From: Marivita lacus
GTDB lineage: Bacteria; Pseudomonadota; Alphaproteobacteria; Rhodobacterales; Rhodobacteraceae
Assembly: GCF_014637725.1 (NCBI RefSeq)
Contig: NZ_BMFC01000003.1
Coordinates: 339,771-403,770 of the forward strand
Length of the DNA: 64,000 bases
Reading direction: 5' to 3'
The position numbers and the translations under genes are program-made. A model generated the notes under the pieces. The model was not told the origin of the DNA, searched no databases, and saw only the letters and a program-made list of their open reading frames with translations. How positions within the stretch are numbered: position 1 is the stretch's first letter; the number at the start of each line of letters is the position of its first letter. Below, piece after piece: positions 44,735 to 54,037 of the stretch.

Positions 44735-45496
44735 ATGGCCCGTCGCAAGAAGATTTACGAAGGCAAAGCCAAAATCCTCTATGAAGGTCCGGAACCGGGC
44801 ACGATCGTTCAGTATTTCAAGGACGACGCGACAGCCTTCAACGCCGAAAAGCGCAGTGTCATCGACGGCAAGGGCGTGCTCAACAACCGGCTGAGCGAGT
44901 TCTTCATGGTGGGGCTCAACTCCATCGGCGTGCCGACGCATTTCATCAAGCGGCTGAACATGCGCGAGCAACTTGTTCGCCAGTGCGAGATCATCCCGCT
45001 CGAGGTGATCGTGCGCAATTTTGCCGCTGGCACCATGGCCAAGCGTCTGGGCATCGAGGAAGGCACGCCGCTGCCACGCCCGATCGTCGAATATTGCTAC
45101 AAGGACGACAAGCTGGGTGATCCGCTGGTCACCGAGGAACATATCGCGGCCTTCGGCTGGGCCAGCCAGCAGGACATGGACGACATCCTGAGCCTTGCGC
45201 TGCGGGTCAACGATTTCATGTCCGGCCTGATGTATGGCGTCGGGATCAAGCTGGTGGACTTCAAGATCGAGATCGGCCGCGTCTATGACGGCGATTTCCA
45301 GCGCCTGATCATCGCCGACGAGATCAGCCCCGACAGCTGCCGTCTCTGGGACATCGAGACCGGGCGCAAGCTCGACAAGGATGTGTTCCGGCGCGATCTG
45401 GGCAATTTGACCGATGCCTATACCGAGGTGGCGCGGCGTCTGGGCGTGATGCCGCAGAACGCGACGCCGATGGAAAAGCCGAAGCTGATCAACTGA
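44735..45496 (+). CDS. purC: SAICAR synthetase
   Basis: This 253-residue enzyme starts [20 protein letters not shown] and has [17 protein letters not shown] and [10 protein letters not shown], which are signatures of PurC. It condenses CAIR with aspartate. Start at 44735 gives the conserved N-terminus. It is followed by purS with an 88-base gap that carries the intergenic motif. Confidence 0.97.
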   Translation: MARRKKIYEGKAKILYEGPEPGTIVQYFKDDATAFNAEKRSVIDGKGVLNNRLSEFFMVGLNSIGVPTHFIKRLNMREQLVRQCEIIPLEVIVRNFAAGTMAKRLGIEEGTPLPRPIVEYCYKDDKLGDPLVTEEHIAAFGWASQQDMDDILSLALRVNDFMSGLMYGVGIKLVDFKIEIGRVYDGDFQRLIIADEISPDSCRLWDIETGRKLDKDVFRRDLGNLTDAYTEVARRLGVMPQNATPMEKPKLIN

Positions 45497-45522
45497 CGCA
45501 GCGCCCGGTGGCGGGCGGCGCG

Positions 45523-45537
45523 AATGCATATTTGGAA
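45523..45537 (+). repeat. AATGCATATTTGGAA intergenic motif, copy 2
   Basis: The 15-mer AATGCATATTTGGAA followed by AAAAGAAGAAGG lies between purC and purS. It differs by one base from the copy between proB and proA (34796-34810, opposite strand). The function is unknown. Confidence 0.5.
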
Positions 45538-45584
45538 AAAGAAGAAGGGGGACGGTCGCGCCCCCGGACAAGGCGGAGACGATC

Positions 45585-45815
45585 ATGAAGGCACGGGTGC
45601 ATGTGATGCTGAAGGACGGGGTTCTGGACCCGCAGGGCGAGGCCGTGCGCCACGCTCTCGACGGCTTGGGCTTTGACGGTGTCGAAAAGGTGCGTCAGGG
45701 CAAGGTGATCGAGCTGGATCTGGCAGATGGCACATCCGAGGACACCGTGCGCGAGATGTGCGAAAAGCTGCTCGCCAATACGGTGATCGAAAGCTACCGG
45801 ATCGAGATGAGCTGA
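45585..45815 (+). CDS. purS: phosphoribosylformylglycinamidine synthase subunit PurS
   Basis: This 76-residue protein matches Pur[22 protein letters not shown], then [11 protein letters not shown] and [17 protein letters not shown]. It bridges PurQ and PurL in the three-part FGAM synthase. The stop overlaps the purQ start by one base (TGATG). PurL is not in the window. Confidence 0.97.
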   Translation: MKARVHVMLKDGVLDPQGEAVRHALDGLGFDGVEKVRQGKVIELDLADGTSEDTVREMCEKLLANTVIESYRIEMS

Positions 45816-46483
45816 TGCGCGCAGCGGTTGTTGTTTTCCCCGGATCGAATTGCGACCGGGATCTGGCCGTGGCCTTCCGCGATGCGGGATGCGAGGTCGA
45901 GATGGTCTGGCACAAGGACACGTCCTTGCCCGCAGGCATAGACATCGTCGGCATTCCCGGCGGGTTCTCCTTTGGCGATTACCTGCGCTGCGGCGCGATT
46001 GCCGCCAATTCGCCGATCTGCACCGAGATCAAGGCCCATGCCAATCGCGGCGGCTTTGTCCTGGGTGTCTGCAACGGCTTTCAGGTCCTGACCGAGACCG
46101 GCTTGCTGCCCGGCGCGCTGCTGCGCAATGCCGGGCTGAAATTCATCTGCCGCACCGTGCCGCTGGTCGTGGGCACGACCGACAGCATCTTCACCGCCGG
46201 CTACGCGGCGGGGCAGACGATTTCCGTGCCGATCGCGCATCATGACGGCAATTACATCGCGTCTGAAGACATCGTCAGCCAGTTGACCGACGAAGACCGG
46301 ATCGCGTTCCGCTATGGCGACAACCCCAACGGATCGACCGCCGACATCGCCGGTATCCTGTCCGGGAACCGGCGCGTGCTGGGCATGATGCCCCATCCCG
46401 AGCGGGCCGCGGACGAAAAGCACGGCGGAACCGACGGGCAGGCGCTGTTTGCCAATATCGCCAGCGCCCTGACGGCGGCTTAG
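45815..46483 (+). CDS. purQ: phosphoribosylformylglycinamidine synthase subunit PurQ
   Basis: This 222-residue glutamine amidotransferase has the nucleophile cysteine in [13 protein letters not shown] near residue 87 and the MMPHPERA histidine-glutamate motif near the end. It provides ammonia to PurL. It is coupled to purS. Confidence 0.97.
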   Translation: MRAAVVVFPGSNCDRDLAVAFRDAGCEVEMVWHKDTSLPAGIDIVGIPGGFSFGDYLRCGAIAANSPICTEIKAHANRGGFVLGVCNGFQVLTETGLLPGALLRNAGLKFICRTVPLVVGTTDSIFTAGYAAGQTISVPIAHHDGNYIASEDIVSQLTDEDRIAFRYGDNPNGSTADIAGILSGNRRVLGMMPHPERAADEKHGGTDGQALFANIASALTAA

Positions 46484-46550
46484 CGCCCATTGACGCAGCC
46501 GTGACGCGGTGCCGCTTGAGAGGCGGTCGCGATTTGCATATTCTGCAGCA

Positions 46551-48314
46551 ATGGCCAGCGGCACGTCATTGATGCGAGATATCACCCGGACAGGTTCGCT
46601 GTCATGGCGGGTGCGCGTTGCCTTGGCCCTGCTGACCGCAATCGCCATCGCGACGGTCTTCGTCACCAACCAACTTCTCACCGACCGGTTCACCGAATCG
46701 ACCCGCAACCGCGCGGAGTTGCGGTTGGCGCTTTATTCGGGGAACCTCGTATCCGAATTGCGCCGCAACGCCATCGTGCCGCAGCTTCTGGCGCGCGACC
46801 CGGCGCTGATCGGCGCGCTGAACTCGGGGGATTTCTCGCAAAGCTCGCAGCGGTTGATTTCCTTCGTCGATGAGATCGGCGCGGCCTCGCTGATGCTGCT
46901 GGATCGCGACGGGCGCACTGTTGCGGCCACCAGCCGCGAACGGCTGGGCGAACAGCACCGCAATGCCGCCTATTTCGTCGAAGCGCTGCGTTCGAATGCC
47001 ACCGTATTTACCGCGCAGCGGCAGGAAGTGGGCAACTACAATTTCAGCTATTCGCGCCGCATGGAAAGCCAGGGCAGCGCCATCGGTGTCATCGTGGTCG
47101 AGGTCGATCTGGCCAAGTTCGAACGCTCCTGGGCGGGCATTTCCGACGCCGTTCTCGTGACCAACAGCGAGGGTGAGATCATCCTTGCGACAGAGCCACG
47201 ATGGCGCGGACGCAGCGTGTCCGAAGCATTGGCGCGCCAGCCGGCCGACGGGGCGATCGAACGCGCCATCCGGGCGACGGCGGATTGGACGGCCGTGCCG
47301 CCCGATGCCTATATCCAGGGCGAGGCGGTGATGCGCATCGACGGGCGCATTCCATTCCGGGGCTGGAGCATGACCACCTTCACCACCTATGCCAGCGTCC
47401 GCGAACGGGTGAACGCGGTGCTGGCGCTCGAAATCATGGCATTTGCGATTCTTCTGGCTATGACATTCTACACGTTGAGTCGTCGGACAGCATTCCGCAT
47501 GGCCCTCTTCCAGCGCGAGTCGGCAGAGCTTCGCGCATTGAACCAGCGCCTCCAGCGGGAAATCGCCGAACGCGAGCGGGTGCAGGAAACCCTTGCCGTG
47601 GCCGAACAGACGCTTGCACAAAGCTCCAAACTCGCCGCCTTGGGCGAGATGTCGGCAGCGGTCAGCCACGAATTGAACCAGCCGCTGGCGGCGATGAAGA
47701 CCTACCTCGCGGGGGCCAAACTCTTGATGCGGCGCAACCGGTCCGAAGAGGCGTTGGCGGCGTTCTCGCGGATTGACGACCTGATCGAACGGATGGGCGG
47801 CATCACCCGGCAGCTCAAGAGCTATGCGCGCAAGGGCCAACAGGCGTTTTCCCCCGTAAACATGGGGGATGCGCTGGTCTCGAGCCTGTCGATGATGGAG
47901 CCGCAGCTGAAATCCCGCAAGGTCAAGATCACCAAGATCCTTCCCGAGGAACGGGTGCTCGTGATGGGCGACCGGATGCGGATCGAACAGGTGATGGTCA
48001 ACCTGCTGCGCAATGCGCTGGACGCGACAAAGACCGTGTCGGACCCGCAGCTCGAGATCATCCTCGCCAGCGGCGAGACCGCGACGCTGACCATCCGTGA
48101 CAACGGGCACGGCATCGAAGACCTCGATGCTCTGTTCGAGCCGTTCTATACCACCAAGCAGCCCGGCGACGGCGTGGGGCTGGGGCTTGCCATTTCCTCG
48201 GGGATCGTCAACGACCTCGGGGGACGGCTGCTCGCGCGCAATGCCGAAGGCGGCGGCGCGGTGTTCGAGATGCAGCTACCTATATTGAACGATCAAACGC
48301 AGGCGGCGGAGTGA
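46551..48314 (+). CDS. dctB: C4-dicarboxylate-type sensor histidine kinase DctB
   Basis: This 587-residue kinase has an N-terminal transmembrane helix (VRVALALLTAIAIATVFV), a periplasmic double PAS-like sensor (about residues 50-280, containing RNAAYFVEALRSN and NFSYSRRM), a second membrane helix (LEIMAFAILLAMTFYTL), a coiled coil, the H-box SAAVSHELNQPLAAMKTY near residue 374 and ATP-binding N, G1 and G2 boxes (NLLRNALDAT, DNGHG, GVGLGLAIS). It matches DctB, which senses C4-dicarboxylates. DctD follows, but no dct transporter gene is present. The start at 46551 lacks a strong ribosome site. Confidence 0.9.
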   Translation: MASGTSLMRDITRTGSLSWRVRVALALLTAIAIATVFVTNQLLTDRFTESTRNRAELRLALYSGNLVSELRRNAIVPQLLARDPALIGALNSGDFSQSSQRLISFVDEIGAASLMLLDRDGRTVAATSRERLGEQHRNAAYFVEALRSNATVFTAQRQEVGNYNFSYSRRMESQGSAIGVIVVEVDLAKFERSWAGISDAVLVTNSEGEIILATEPRWRGRSVSEALARQPADGAIERAIRATADWTAVPPDAYIQGEAVMRIDGRIPFRGWSMTTFTTYASVRERVNAVLALEIMAFAILLAMTFYTLSRRTAFRMALFQRESAELRALNQRLQREIAERERVQETLAVAEQTLAQSSKLAALGEMSAAVSHELNQPLAAMKTYLAGAKLLMRRNRSEEALAAFSRIDDLIERMGGITRQLKSYARKGQQAFSPVNMGDALVSSLSMMEPQLKSRKVKITKILPEERVLVMGDRMRIEQVMVNLLRNALDATKTVSDPQLEIILASGETATLTIRDNGHGIEDLDALFEPFYTTKQPGDGVGLGLAISSGIVNDLGGRLLARNAEGGGAVFEMQLPILNDQTQAAE

Positions 48315-48318
48315 CCCC

Positions 48319-49653
48319 ATGGGAAAAGCCATGAAGATAGCCATTGTCGATGACGAAAAGGACATGCGCCAATCGATCAGCCAGTGGCTGGCGCTGTCGG
48401 GCTATGACACCGAAACCTTTGCCAGTGCCGAAGAGGCGCTTGGCACAGTCGGCGCGGATTATCCGGGGATCGTGATTTCCGACATCAAGATGCCCGGCAT
48501 GGATGGCATCCAGCTGTTGCGCAAGCTGATGGGATCGGATTCGGCACTTCCGGTGATCATGATCACCGGCCATGGCGATGTGCCGATGGCGGTTGAGGCG
48601 ATGCGCATCGGCGCGTTCGATTTCCTCGAAAAGCCGTTCAACCCGGACCGCATGTCGGATCTGGCCAAGAAGGCCACCAATGCGCGCCGCCTGACGCTCG
48701 ACAACCGGGCGCTGCGGCGTGAGTTGGGCGACGGCAGCCAGATGATGCGCAAGCTGATCGGCACCAGTTCCGCGATGGAGCGGCTGCGCGAGGATATTCT
48801 CGATCTGGGGCAGGCCGACGGGCATGTGCTGATCGACGGTGAAACCGGCACCGGCAAGACGTTGGTGGCGCATGCGCTGCACGCCGTGGGCAGCCGGGCG
48901 GGCAAGAAATTCGTTCTGATCTCTTGTGCCGCGATGGACGAGGATACGCTGATCCGGCGGCTCTTCGGCCCGATGATGCCCGAGGACACCCGCCTGCCGG
49001 CCGTCGAAGAGGCACGCGGCGGCACGCTGGTTCTGGAAGACATCGAGGCGCTGTCGGATGCCGCTCAGGCGCGTCTGCTCACCATGATCAACGATCAGGG
49101 CACGCCGCCCGAAACCCGCATCGTGGCGATCTGCAACCTGCAGGACGAAGGGCGCACCTGCGAAGATGCGCTGCGACCGGACCTCTATTACCGTCTGGCT
49201 GCGCTCAAGATCACCGCACCGCCGCTGCGCAACCGCGGCGAGGACATCCTGACGCTGTTCACGGTGCTGGCCGAACAGTTCGCCGACGAATACGGCTGCG
49301 AAGCCCCGCAGGTCAGCGCACAGGAGGCGGCGCAGCTTTTGCAGGCCCCGTGGCCGGGCAATGTCCGCCAGCTCATCAACCTTGCCGAACGCGCGGTGCT
49401 GCAATCGCGGCGCGGCACGGGCACCATCGCGTCGCTGCTGATGTCCGACCATGACGAGATGCAGCCGGTGATGACCACCGAGGGCAAGCCGCTCAAGGAA
49501 TATGTCGAGGCGTTCGAGCGCATGCTGATCGACAACACGATGCGGCGGCACCGCGGGTCGATCTCGTCCGTCATGGACGAACTCTGCCTGCCGCGCCGCA
49601 CGCTGAACGAGAAGATGGCCAAGTACGGCCTGCAACGCTCCGAATATCTGTAA
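48319..49653 (+). CDS. dctD: response regulator DctD, lacking GAFTGA
   Basis: This 444-residue protein has a receiver (VDDEKD, phospho-Asp in ISDIKMPG near residue 55, GHGDVPMA), an AAA domain with Walker A GETGTGKT near residue 173 and a C-terminal Fis-type helix-turn-helix (GSISSVMDELCLPRRTLNEK). The segment after CAAMDEDTLIRRLFG reads PMMPEDTRLPAVEEARGG, so the sigma54-binding GAFTGA loop is absent, and Walker B is LVLEDIEAL in place of LFLDEI. It should thus not work with sigma54 in the usual way; R. capsulatus NtrC is a precedent. It follows dctB at a gap of four bases. Confidence 0.9.
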   Translation: MGKAMKIAIVDDEKDMRQSISQWLALSGYDTETFASAEEALGTVGADYPGIVISDIKMPGMDGIQLLRKLMGSDSALPVIMITGHGDVPMAVEAMRIGAFDFLEKPFNPDRMSDLAKKATNARRLTLDNRALRRELGDGSQMMRKLIGTSSAMERLREDILDLGQADGHVLIDGETGTGKTLVAHALHAVGSRAGKKFVLISCAAMDEDTLIRRLFGPMMPEDTRLPAVEEARGGTLVLEDIEALSDAAQARLLTMINDQGTPPETRIVAICNLQDEGRTCEDALRPDLYYRLAALKITAPPLRNRGEDILTLFTVLAEQFADEYGCEAPQVSAQEAAQLLQAPWPGNVRQLINLAERAVLQSRRGTGTIASLLMSDHDEMQPVMTTEGKPLKEYVEAFERMLIDNTMRRHRGSISSVMDELCLPRRTLNEKMAKYGLQRSEYL

Positions 49654-49661
49654 GGCACTGG

Positions 49662-49685
49662 GGGAGGCTTTTCGAAAAGCCTTCC
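49662..49685. terminator. hairpin between convergent dctD and ornithine cyclodeaminase genes
   Basis: GGGAGGCTTTT and AAAAGCCTTCC make an 11-base-pair stem with one wobble, symmetrical about TTCGAA. No T run lies beyond the stem in either direction. It probably serves both genes. Confidence 0.6.
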
Positions 49686-49689
49686 GCCC

Positions 49690-50733
49690 TTACCCCGCCG
49701 CGCGCATCAGCATCCCGTAAAGATCGCGCGGGTTGTCCGGGTCGGCCAGCAGGTCAAGCGGCAGGTTGAGCCCGGTCTCGCGCGTCAGATCATGCACCAC
49801 CCGAAGTGCCGAGAAATCCTCGATCGCAAAGCCGACACTGTCGAACAGCGTGATTTCGCGCGCATCACGACGGCCCGGCACGGCCCCGGTGATCACCTGC
49901 CACAACTCGGTCACCGGATGGTCGGGATCAAGCTGCTGGATCTCGCCTTCGATCCGGGTCTGTTCGGGGTATTCCACGAAAATTGACGACCGGTGCAGGA
50001 TCGCCGCCGCCAGTTCGGTCTTGCCCGGGCAATCGCCGCCGATGGCGTTGATGTGCACGCCGCTGCCGACCATGTTGTCGGTCAGGATCGTCGCGTATTG
50101 CTTGTCCGCCGTGCAGGTCGTCAGGATCTGCGCGCCTTCGATCGCCGACTCGGCGCTGTCGCAGGCCACAACGGTCAGGCCGGTACCCGCGAGGTTCGCC
50201 GCGCATTTGGCGGTTGCCGCCGGGTCCTTGTCGTAGAGCCGGACCGTCGTGATGCCGCAGATCGCCTGCATGGCGATGCTCTGGAACTCGGCCTGCGCAC
50301 CATTGCCGATCATCGCCATCGTGGTGGCGCCCTCGGGGGCAAGGTACCTGGCGGCAACAGCCGACATCGCGGCGGTGCGCAGCGCGGTCAGCAGTGTCAT
50401 TTCGGACAAGAGCACCGGGTAGCCCGTGTGCATGTCGGCCAGCAGGCCGAACGCCGTTACGGTCTGCAACCCTTCGGAGGTGTTCTTGGGGTGCCCGTTG
50501 ACATATTTGAACGCGTAGAGCGTGTCGTCTGCCGTGGGCATCAGTTCGATCACGCCCACCGGGCTATGTGCGGCCACGCGGGGCGTCTTGTCGAAACTTT
50601 CCCAGCGGCCGAAATCTTCTTCGATGGCGTCCGCGATGCGGCGGATCATTTCTGGCAGGCCAACGTGATGCACAAGCTGCATCATGTGATCCACCGAAAC
50701 GAAGGGGACAAGGGCCTTGTCTGACGGTTGCAT
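49690..50733 (-). CDS. ornithine cyclodeaminase
   Basis: This 347-residue enzyme has the mu-crystallin/OCD fold: FKYVNGHPKNTSEGLQTV at about 73, LTALRTAAMSAVAARYLAP, NAD loop MIGNGAQAEFQ near residue 141, and NAIGGDCPGKTEL. It turns ornithine into proline and ammonia. It is downstream of the arginase gene (12 base gap), forming an arginine-to-proline route. Confidence 0.93.
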   Translation of the reverse strand: MQPSDKALVPFVSVDHMMQLVHHVGLPEMIRRIADAIEEDFGRWESFDKTPRVAAHSPVGVIELMPTADDTLYAFKYVNGHPKNTSEGLQTVTAFGLLADMHTGYPVLLSEMTLLTALRTAAMSAVAARYLAPEGATTMAMIGNGAQAEFQSIAMQAICGITTVRLYDKDPAATAKCAANLAGTGLTVVACDSAESAIEGAQILTTCTADKQYATILTDNMVGSGVHINAIGGDCPGKTELAAAILHRSSIFVEYPEQTRIEGEIQQLDPDHPVTELWQVITGAVPGRRDAREITLFDSVGFAIEDFSALRVVHDLTRETGLNLPLDLLADPDNPRDLYGMLMRAAG

Positions 50734-50745
50734 GCTCTGTGTTCC

Positions 50746-51669
50746 TTACATCAGTCGCGGGGTGGGGCGGTCAAAGATGCGTCGACCCAGTGCCGAGGCA
50801 GCCAGATCGACCATCAGGTGCGCAGTGCGTCCGCGCTCGTCGAGCATGGGGTTCAGTTCGACCAGATCGAGCGAGGTCATCAATCCGCTGTCGCAGAGCA
50901 GTTCCATCACCAGATGCGCCTCGCGCACCGTGGCCCCGCCGGGCACCGTGGTGCCGACCGCAGGCGCGTGGGTGGGATCAAGGAAATCCACGTCCAGCGA
51001 CACATGCAGCGCGCCGCCCGCCTTGGCCACGTCTTCGAGGAACGGCATCAGCAGCGCGGCCACACCGGATTCGTCGATGGCCCGCATGTCATAGCCGCGC
51101 ACATCCGTCTGCTCCATCAAAGCGCGTTCCGGCAGGTCGACCGACCGCAGCCCGATGATGCAGGTCTGGCCCGGTGGTACGATGGCGGGAAGGTCGGGAA
51201 AGCCGTCAAAGCCGGATTGCCCGGTGGCATAGGCCAGAGGCGTGCCGTGCAGGTTTCCGGATGTCGTGGTCTCCAACGTGTTGAAATCGCTGTGGGCATC
51301 CAGCCACAGAACGAATTGCGGGCGGCCCTCCTGCGCGGCATGGGCGGCCACTCCGGGCACGGTGCCCAGCGACAGCGCATGATCGCCGCCAAGGAAGATC
51401 GGCAGGCCTTGCTGCATCGCCTCTTGCGCCGTGCGCATCAGCGCGGTGGTCCAGCCGATGGTTTCCGACAGGTTCACGAGCCCCTCGCGTTCGGGGATAT
51501 CGTTGCTGTCGGGCGACAGGTTGCCCAGATCGCTCACCTCATGTCCGAGATCGGTCAACGCGCGGGAAATCCCGGCGATGCGGTAGGCGTCGGGCCCCAT
51601 CAGGCAGCCCTTGCGCGCCTTGCCGCAATCCAGCGGTGCCCCAACGAGTACGATGTGTCTTGACGGCAT
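50746..51669 (-). CDS. rocF: arginase
   Basis: This 307-residue enzyme has the manganese motifs GGDHALSLGT, DAHSDFN and SLDVDFLDP of the ureohydrolase family. It splits arginine to ornithine and urea. Start at 51669 is preceded by GGAGGACAGG. It is followed by ornithine cyclodeaminase and divergent from an Lrp/AsnC gene that is its likely regulator. Confidence 0.95.
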   Translation of the reverse strand: MPSRHIVLVGAPLDCGKARKGCLMGPDAYRIAGISRALTDLGHEVSDLGNLSPDSNDIPEREGLVNLSETIGWTTALMRTAQEAMQQGLPIFLGGDHALSLGTVPGVAAHAAQEGRPQFVLWLDAHSDFNTLETTTSGNLHGTPLAYATGQSGFDGFPDLPAIVPPGQTCIIGLRSVDLPERALMEQTDVRGYDMRAIDESGVAALLMPFLEDVAKAGGALHVSLDVDFLDPTHAPAVGTTVPGGATVREAHLVMELLCDSGLMTSLDLVELNPMLDERGRTAHLMVDLAASALGRRIFDRPTPRLM

Positions 51670-51786
51670 CAATCCTGTCCTCCGTGTTCCTGCCCCGGAT
51701 ATAGGGTGCAGACTGGGCGCTGGGGAACTGGTCAAAGTGATCGATCCGGACTACGAATGAACAAAGTGGCAGATCACGGGATCAAA

Positions 51787-52215
51787 ATGGACAATACGGA
51801 CAAGCGGCTTGTGTCGATGCTGCGTCACAACGGGCGCGCATCTGTGTCGGATCTGGCCACCACGCTCAACCTGTCGCGCGCCACGGTGCGGGCGCGGCTG
51901 GACCGGTTGCAGGCGTCGGGCGACGTGGTGGGGTTCACCATCGTCCTCAGGGAGGACGTGGCACATGACCCGGTGCGGGCGCTGATGATGATCGGCATCG
52001 AAGGGCGCGGCACCGACCGGGTGATCCGGCACCTCAACAGCCTGCCGCAGGTCCGCGCGCTGCATTCGACCAACGGGCGCTGGGACGTGATCGCCGAACT
52101 GGGGACCGAAACGCTCGAGGCGCTGGATGACGTGCTGTCGCTGATCCGCAAGCTGGACGGGGTGACGCAGTCGGAAACATCCTTGCTGCTGTCCACCCGC
52201 AAGAGCGGCGGCTAA
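51787..52215 (+). CDS. Lrp/AsnC family transcription regulator
   Basis: This 142-residue protein has an N-terminal helix-turn-helix (DKRLVSMLRHNGRASVSDLA and LSRATVRARLDRLQ) and a C-terminal RAM domain. It is divergent from rocF with 117 bases between and probably senses arginine or ornithine and controls the arginase operon, a frequent arrangement. An alternative ATG at 51757 would add ten residues. The end overlaps dsbB (shared CTAA). Confidence 0.88.
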   Translation: MDNTDKRLVSMLRHNGRASVSDLATTLNLSRATVRARLDRLQASGDVVGFTIVLREDVAHDPVRALMMIGIEGRGTDRVIRHLNSLPQVRALHSTNGRWDVIAELGTETLEALDDVLSLIRKLDGVTQSETSLLLSTRKSGG

Positions 52216-52679
52216 GCTGGACGCCGAGCCGCCGCGATCCAGAGGCCCATCAGGACCAGCGACAGGATCATGTTCCAACTGGCCATCGACAGGCTGAACA
52301 TCTCCCACGGAACCTCGTCGCAGCGCACGAGCGGCGCTGCCATGATCTGGTCGAACAAGTCGTCCGTGGACATCCCGCCGATGGGGCCCGAGGAACAGGT
52401 GGTCGGACCTTCCCACCAGTCGCGCTCGACCCCGGTATGATAGGCGCCGATGGCGGCCGTTGTCAGCGCCGCCAGCGCCCCCAGCCATGCCAGCGCGGCA
52501 GTGCTGAACCGCAGCGCGATCAACCCGAGGGCAATCGCCACCACATGCGGATAGCGTTGCCAGATGCACATCGCGCAGGGGGGCAGCCCGCCGATATACT
52601 GGAACCCGAACGCCCCCAGCATCAGCGCCAGAGAGCCGGACGCGGCAAGAAGCATCAACGATCTGCGTGTCACCGTCAT
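52212..52679 (-). CDS. dsbB: disulfide bond formation protein DsbB
   Basis: This 155-residue membrane protein has four hydrophobic helices, CAMC in LPPCAMCIWQRYPH near residue 34, and two further cysteines (TTCSSG near residue 94 and RCDEVPW near 119), the redox pairs of DsbB. It re-oxidises DsbA with quinone. It follows exoD with one base between. Confidence 0.92.
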   Translation of the reverse strand: MTVTRRSLMLLAASGSLALMLGAFGFQYIGGLPPCAMCIWQRYPHVVAIALGLIALRFSTAALAWLGALAALTTAAIGAYHTGVERDWWEGPTTCSSGPIGGMSTDDLFDQIMAAPLVRCDEVPWEMFSLSMASWNMILSLVLMGLWIAAARRPA

Positions 52680-52680
52680 G

Positions 52681-53295
52681 TCAGACTCCGATCCATGTCT
52701 TGATGAGGCTTGCCAGCGTTGCCCCGGCGATCAAAAGCGTGGCGATCCAGGCCGTGCCCAGGATCATGCCAAGGATCACGAGGATCCCGTCGCGTTGCAA
52801 GAGGCCCATCGCAATCGCCACGACTCCGATTCCGGGCACTGTGTTCGTCCCCGGAAGAGGCACCAGAATCGACGCGCTGAAGAGCACAAGCGCTGCGCCC
52901 ACCACCTGATCCACGGGCGCGCGGGTCAGCAGCCCAAGGCGCGGGCGGCTGATGGTTTCGATCCGCCGCAGCCACGGCCCCGCGCGCTGCGCAAGGCTGT
53001 GCAGGTCTGTCGAGGACACGGTGCGCGCGGCCAGTCGTTTGGGCAGCCACGGAATGCGGCGGCCGAGAAGGATCTGGACCGAGATCAACATCAGTGGCAG
53101 TGCCACAACCTGCGGAATGCCGTAGAGGAACGGGATGCAGCAGGGCAGGGCGAGAACCAGCAGGAATAGCCCGAACGCGCGTTCGTTCAACTGCTCGAGC
53201 ACCCAGCCAAGCGTGACTGTTCCGGTGCCTGCCTCTGCGGCCAGGGCATCGAGTCGTTCCGAGATCGCCATGTCCTCGGCTGGTACAGCTGTCAT
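52681..53295 (-). CDS. ExoD-like exopolysaccharide synthesis membrane protein
   Basis: This 204-residue protein has several hydrophobic helices and the ExoD family pattern (VTLGWVLEQLNERAFGLFLL, CCIPFLYGIPQVVALPL). ExoD of Sinorhizobium affects exopolysaccharide; the biochemical role is unknown. The start at 53295 has a GAAGAG site. It is the first gene of a pair with dsbB. Confidence 0.85.
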   Translation of the reverse strand: MTAVPAEDMAISERLDALAAEAGTGTVTLGWVLEQLNERAFGLFLLVLALPCCIPFLYGIPQVVALPLMLISVQILLGRRIPWLPKRLAARTVSSTDLHSLAQRAGPWLRRIETISRPRLGLLTRAPVDQVVGAALVLFSASILVPLPGTNTVPGIGVVAIAMGLLQRDGILVILGMILGTAWIATLLIAGATLASLIKTWIGV

Positions 53296-53493
53296 TCGGA
53301 ATTCTCTTCGAAAATGTATCGCCGTGGATGTGTCCTGGAGGGGAGGTAGCAAATTGCCCGGCCCTGCACCAGCGGCTCGAGACAGGTGTCTGTCACACCT
53401 GTGTGCCGATGCGTAATCGGGTGCGCTGTTGCTGCGAATTTCGCACGAAAGGGACTGGACCTTTCAACGTAAACTCGCTAATTCCGCGCCTGT

Positions 53494-53579
53494 GCCCAAG
53501 TGGCGGAATGGTAGACGCAGGGGATTCAAAATCCCCCGGCTTAACGGCCTTGTCGGTTCGAGTCCGACCTTGGGTACCA
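53494..53579 (+). tRNA. tRNA-Leu (CAA anticodon)
   Basis: A complete 86-base class II tRNA. Acceptor GCCCAAG pairs with CTTGGGT; the anticodon stem GGGGA/TCCCC encloses TTCAAAA with anticodon CAA; the variable arm and GGTTCGAGTCC T arm follow; discriminator A and CCA are encoded. It decodes UUG. Confidence 0.97.
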
Positions 53580-53631
53580 GCTTTTCATCTGAAAAATCCA
53601 TTCCGACCTGCCAGTGCCGGTGTACCGGGAC

Positions 53632-53952
53632 TCACTCCTCGAGCGACGCGATATAGGCGACCATATCGTCGATATTCCCGCCGATCATGTACTCGGTGTA
53701 GCGGGGCATGGCGGCATGGATCGGGGTGACGATGCGCTCGCGAATCTGCTCGGGCGACCGGTAGATGGCGATGGCGGCAAAGCTGGGCGGTTCCTGCTTG
53801 AACGCGCCGCCGGGATCGACATCGTGGCAGGACACGCAATATTCCTCGGCGATCTGCCGGCCCATGGTGATGTTGCCCTCCTGTGCCAGCGCAGTTCCAG
53901 ACAGACCCGCAAGGGCGAGGACACCCCCAAGGCAAAGACAGCGATTGCGCAT
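53632..53952 (-). CDS. small periplasmic c-type cytochrome
   Basis: This 106-residue protein has a signal peptide (ending GTALAQ), one heme motif CVSCH near residue 42 and a likely axial methionine in PIHAAMPRYTEYM. The end, DDMVAYIASLEE, is typical of class I cytochromes. The GGAGGGG site sets the start at 53952. It lies 85 bases downstream of the VWA gene in the same direction and may belong to that operon. Confidence 0.88.
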   Translation of the reverse strand: MRNRCLCLGGVLALAGLSGTALAQEGNITMGRQIAEEYCVSCHDVDPGGAFKQEPPSFAAIAIYRSPEQIRERIVTPIHAAMPRYTEYMIGGNIDDMVAYIASLEE

Positions 53953-54037
53953 GATCCCCTCCGGCGGTTTCCGTGGCTCTGGGGGCATGCTACGCGCTTG
54001 TTCCCCGTCCGGCAAAGGATTTGGCGACTGCCCCGCC

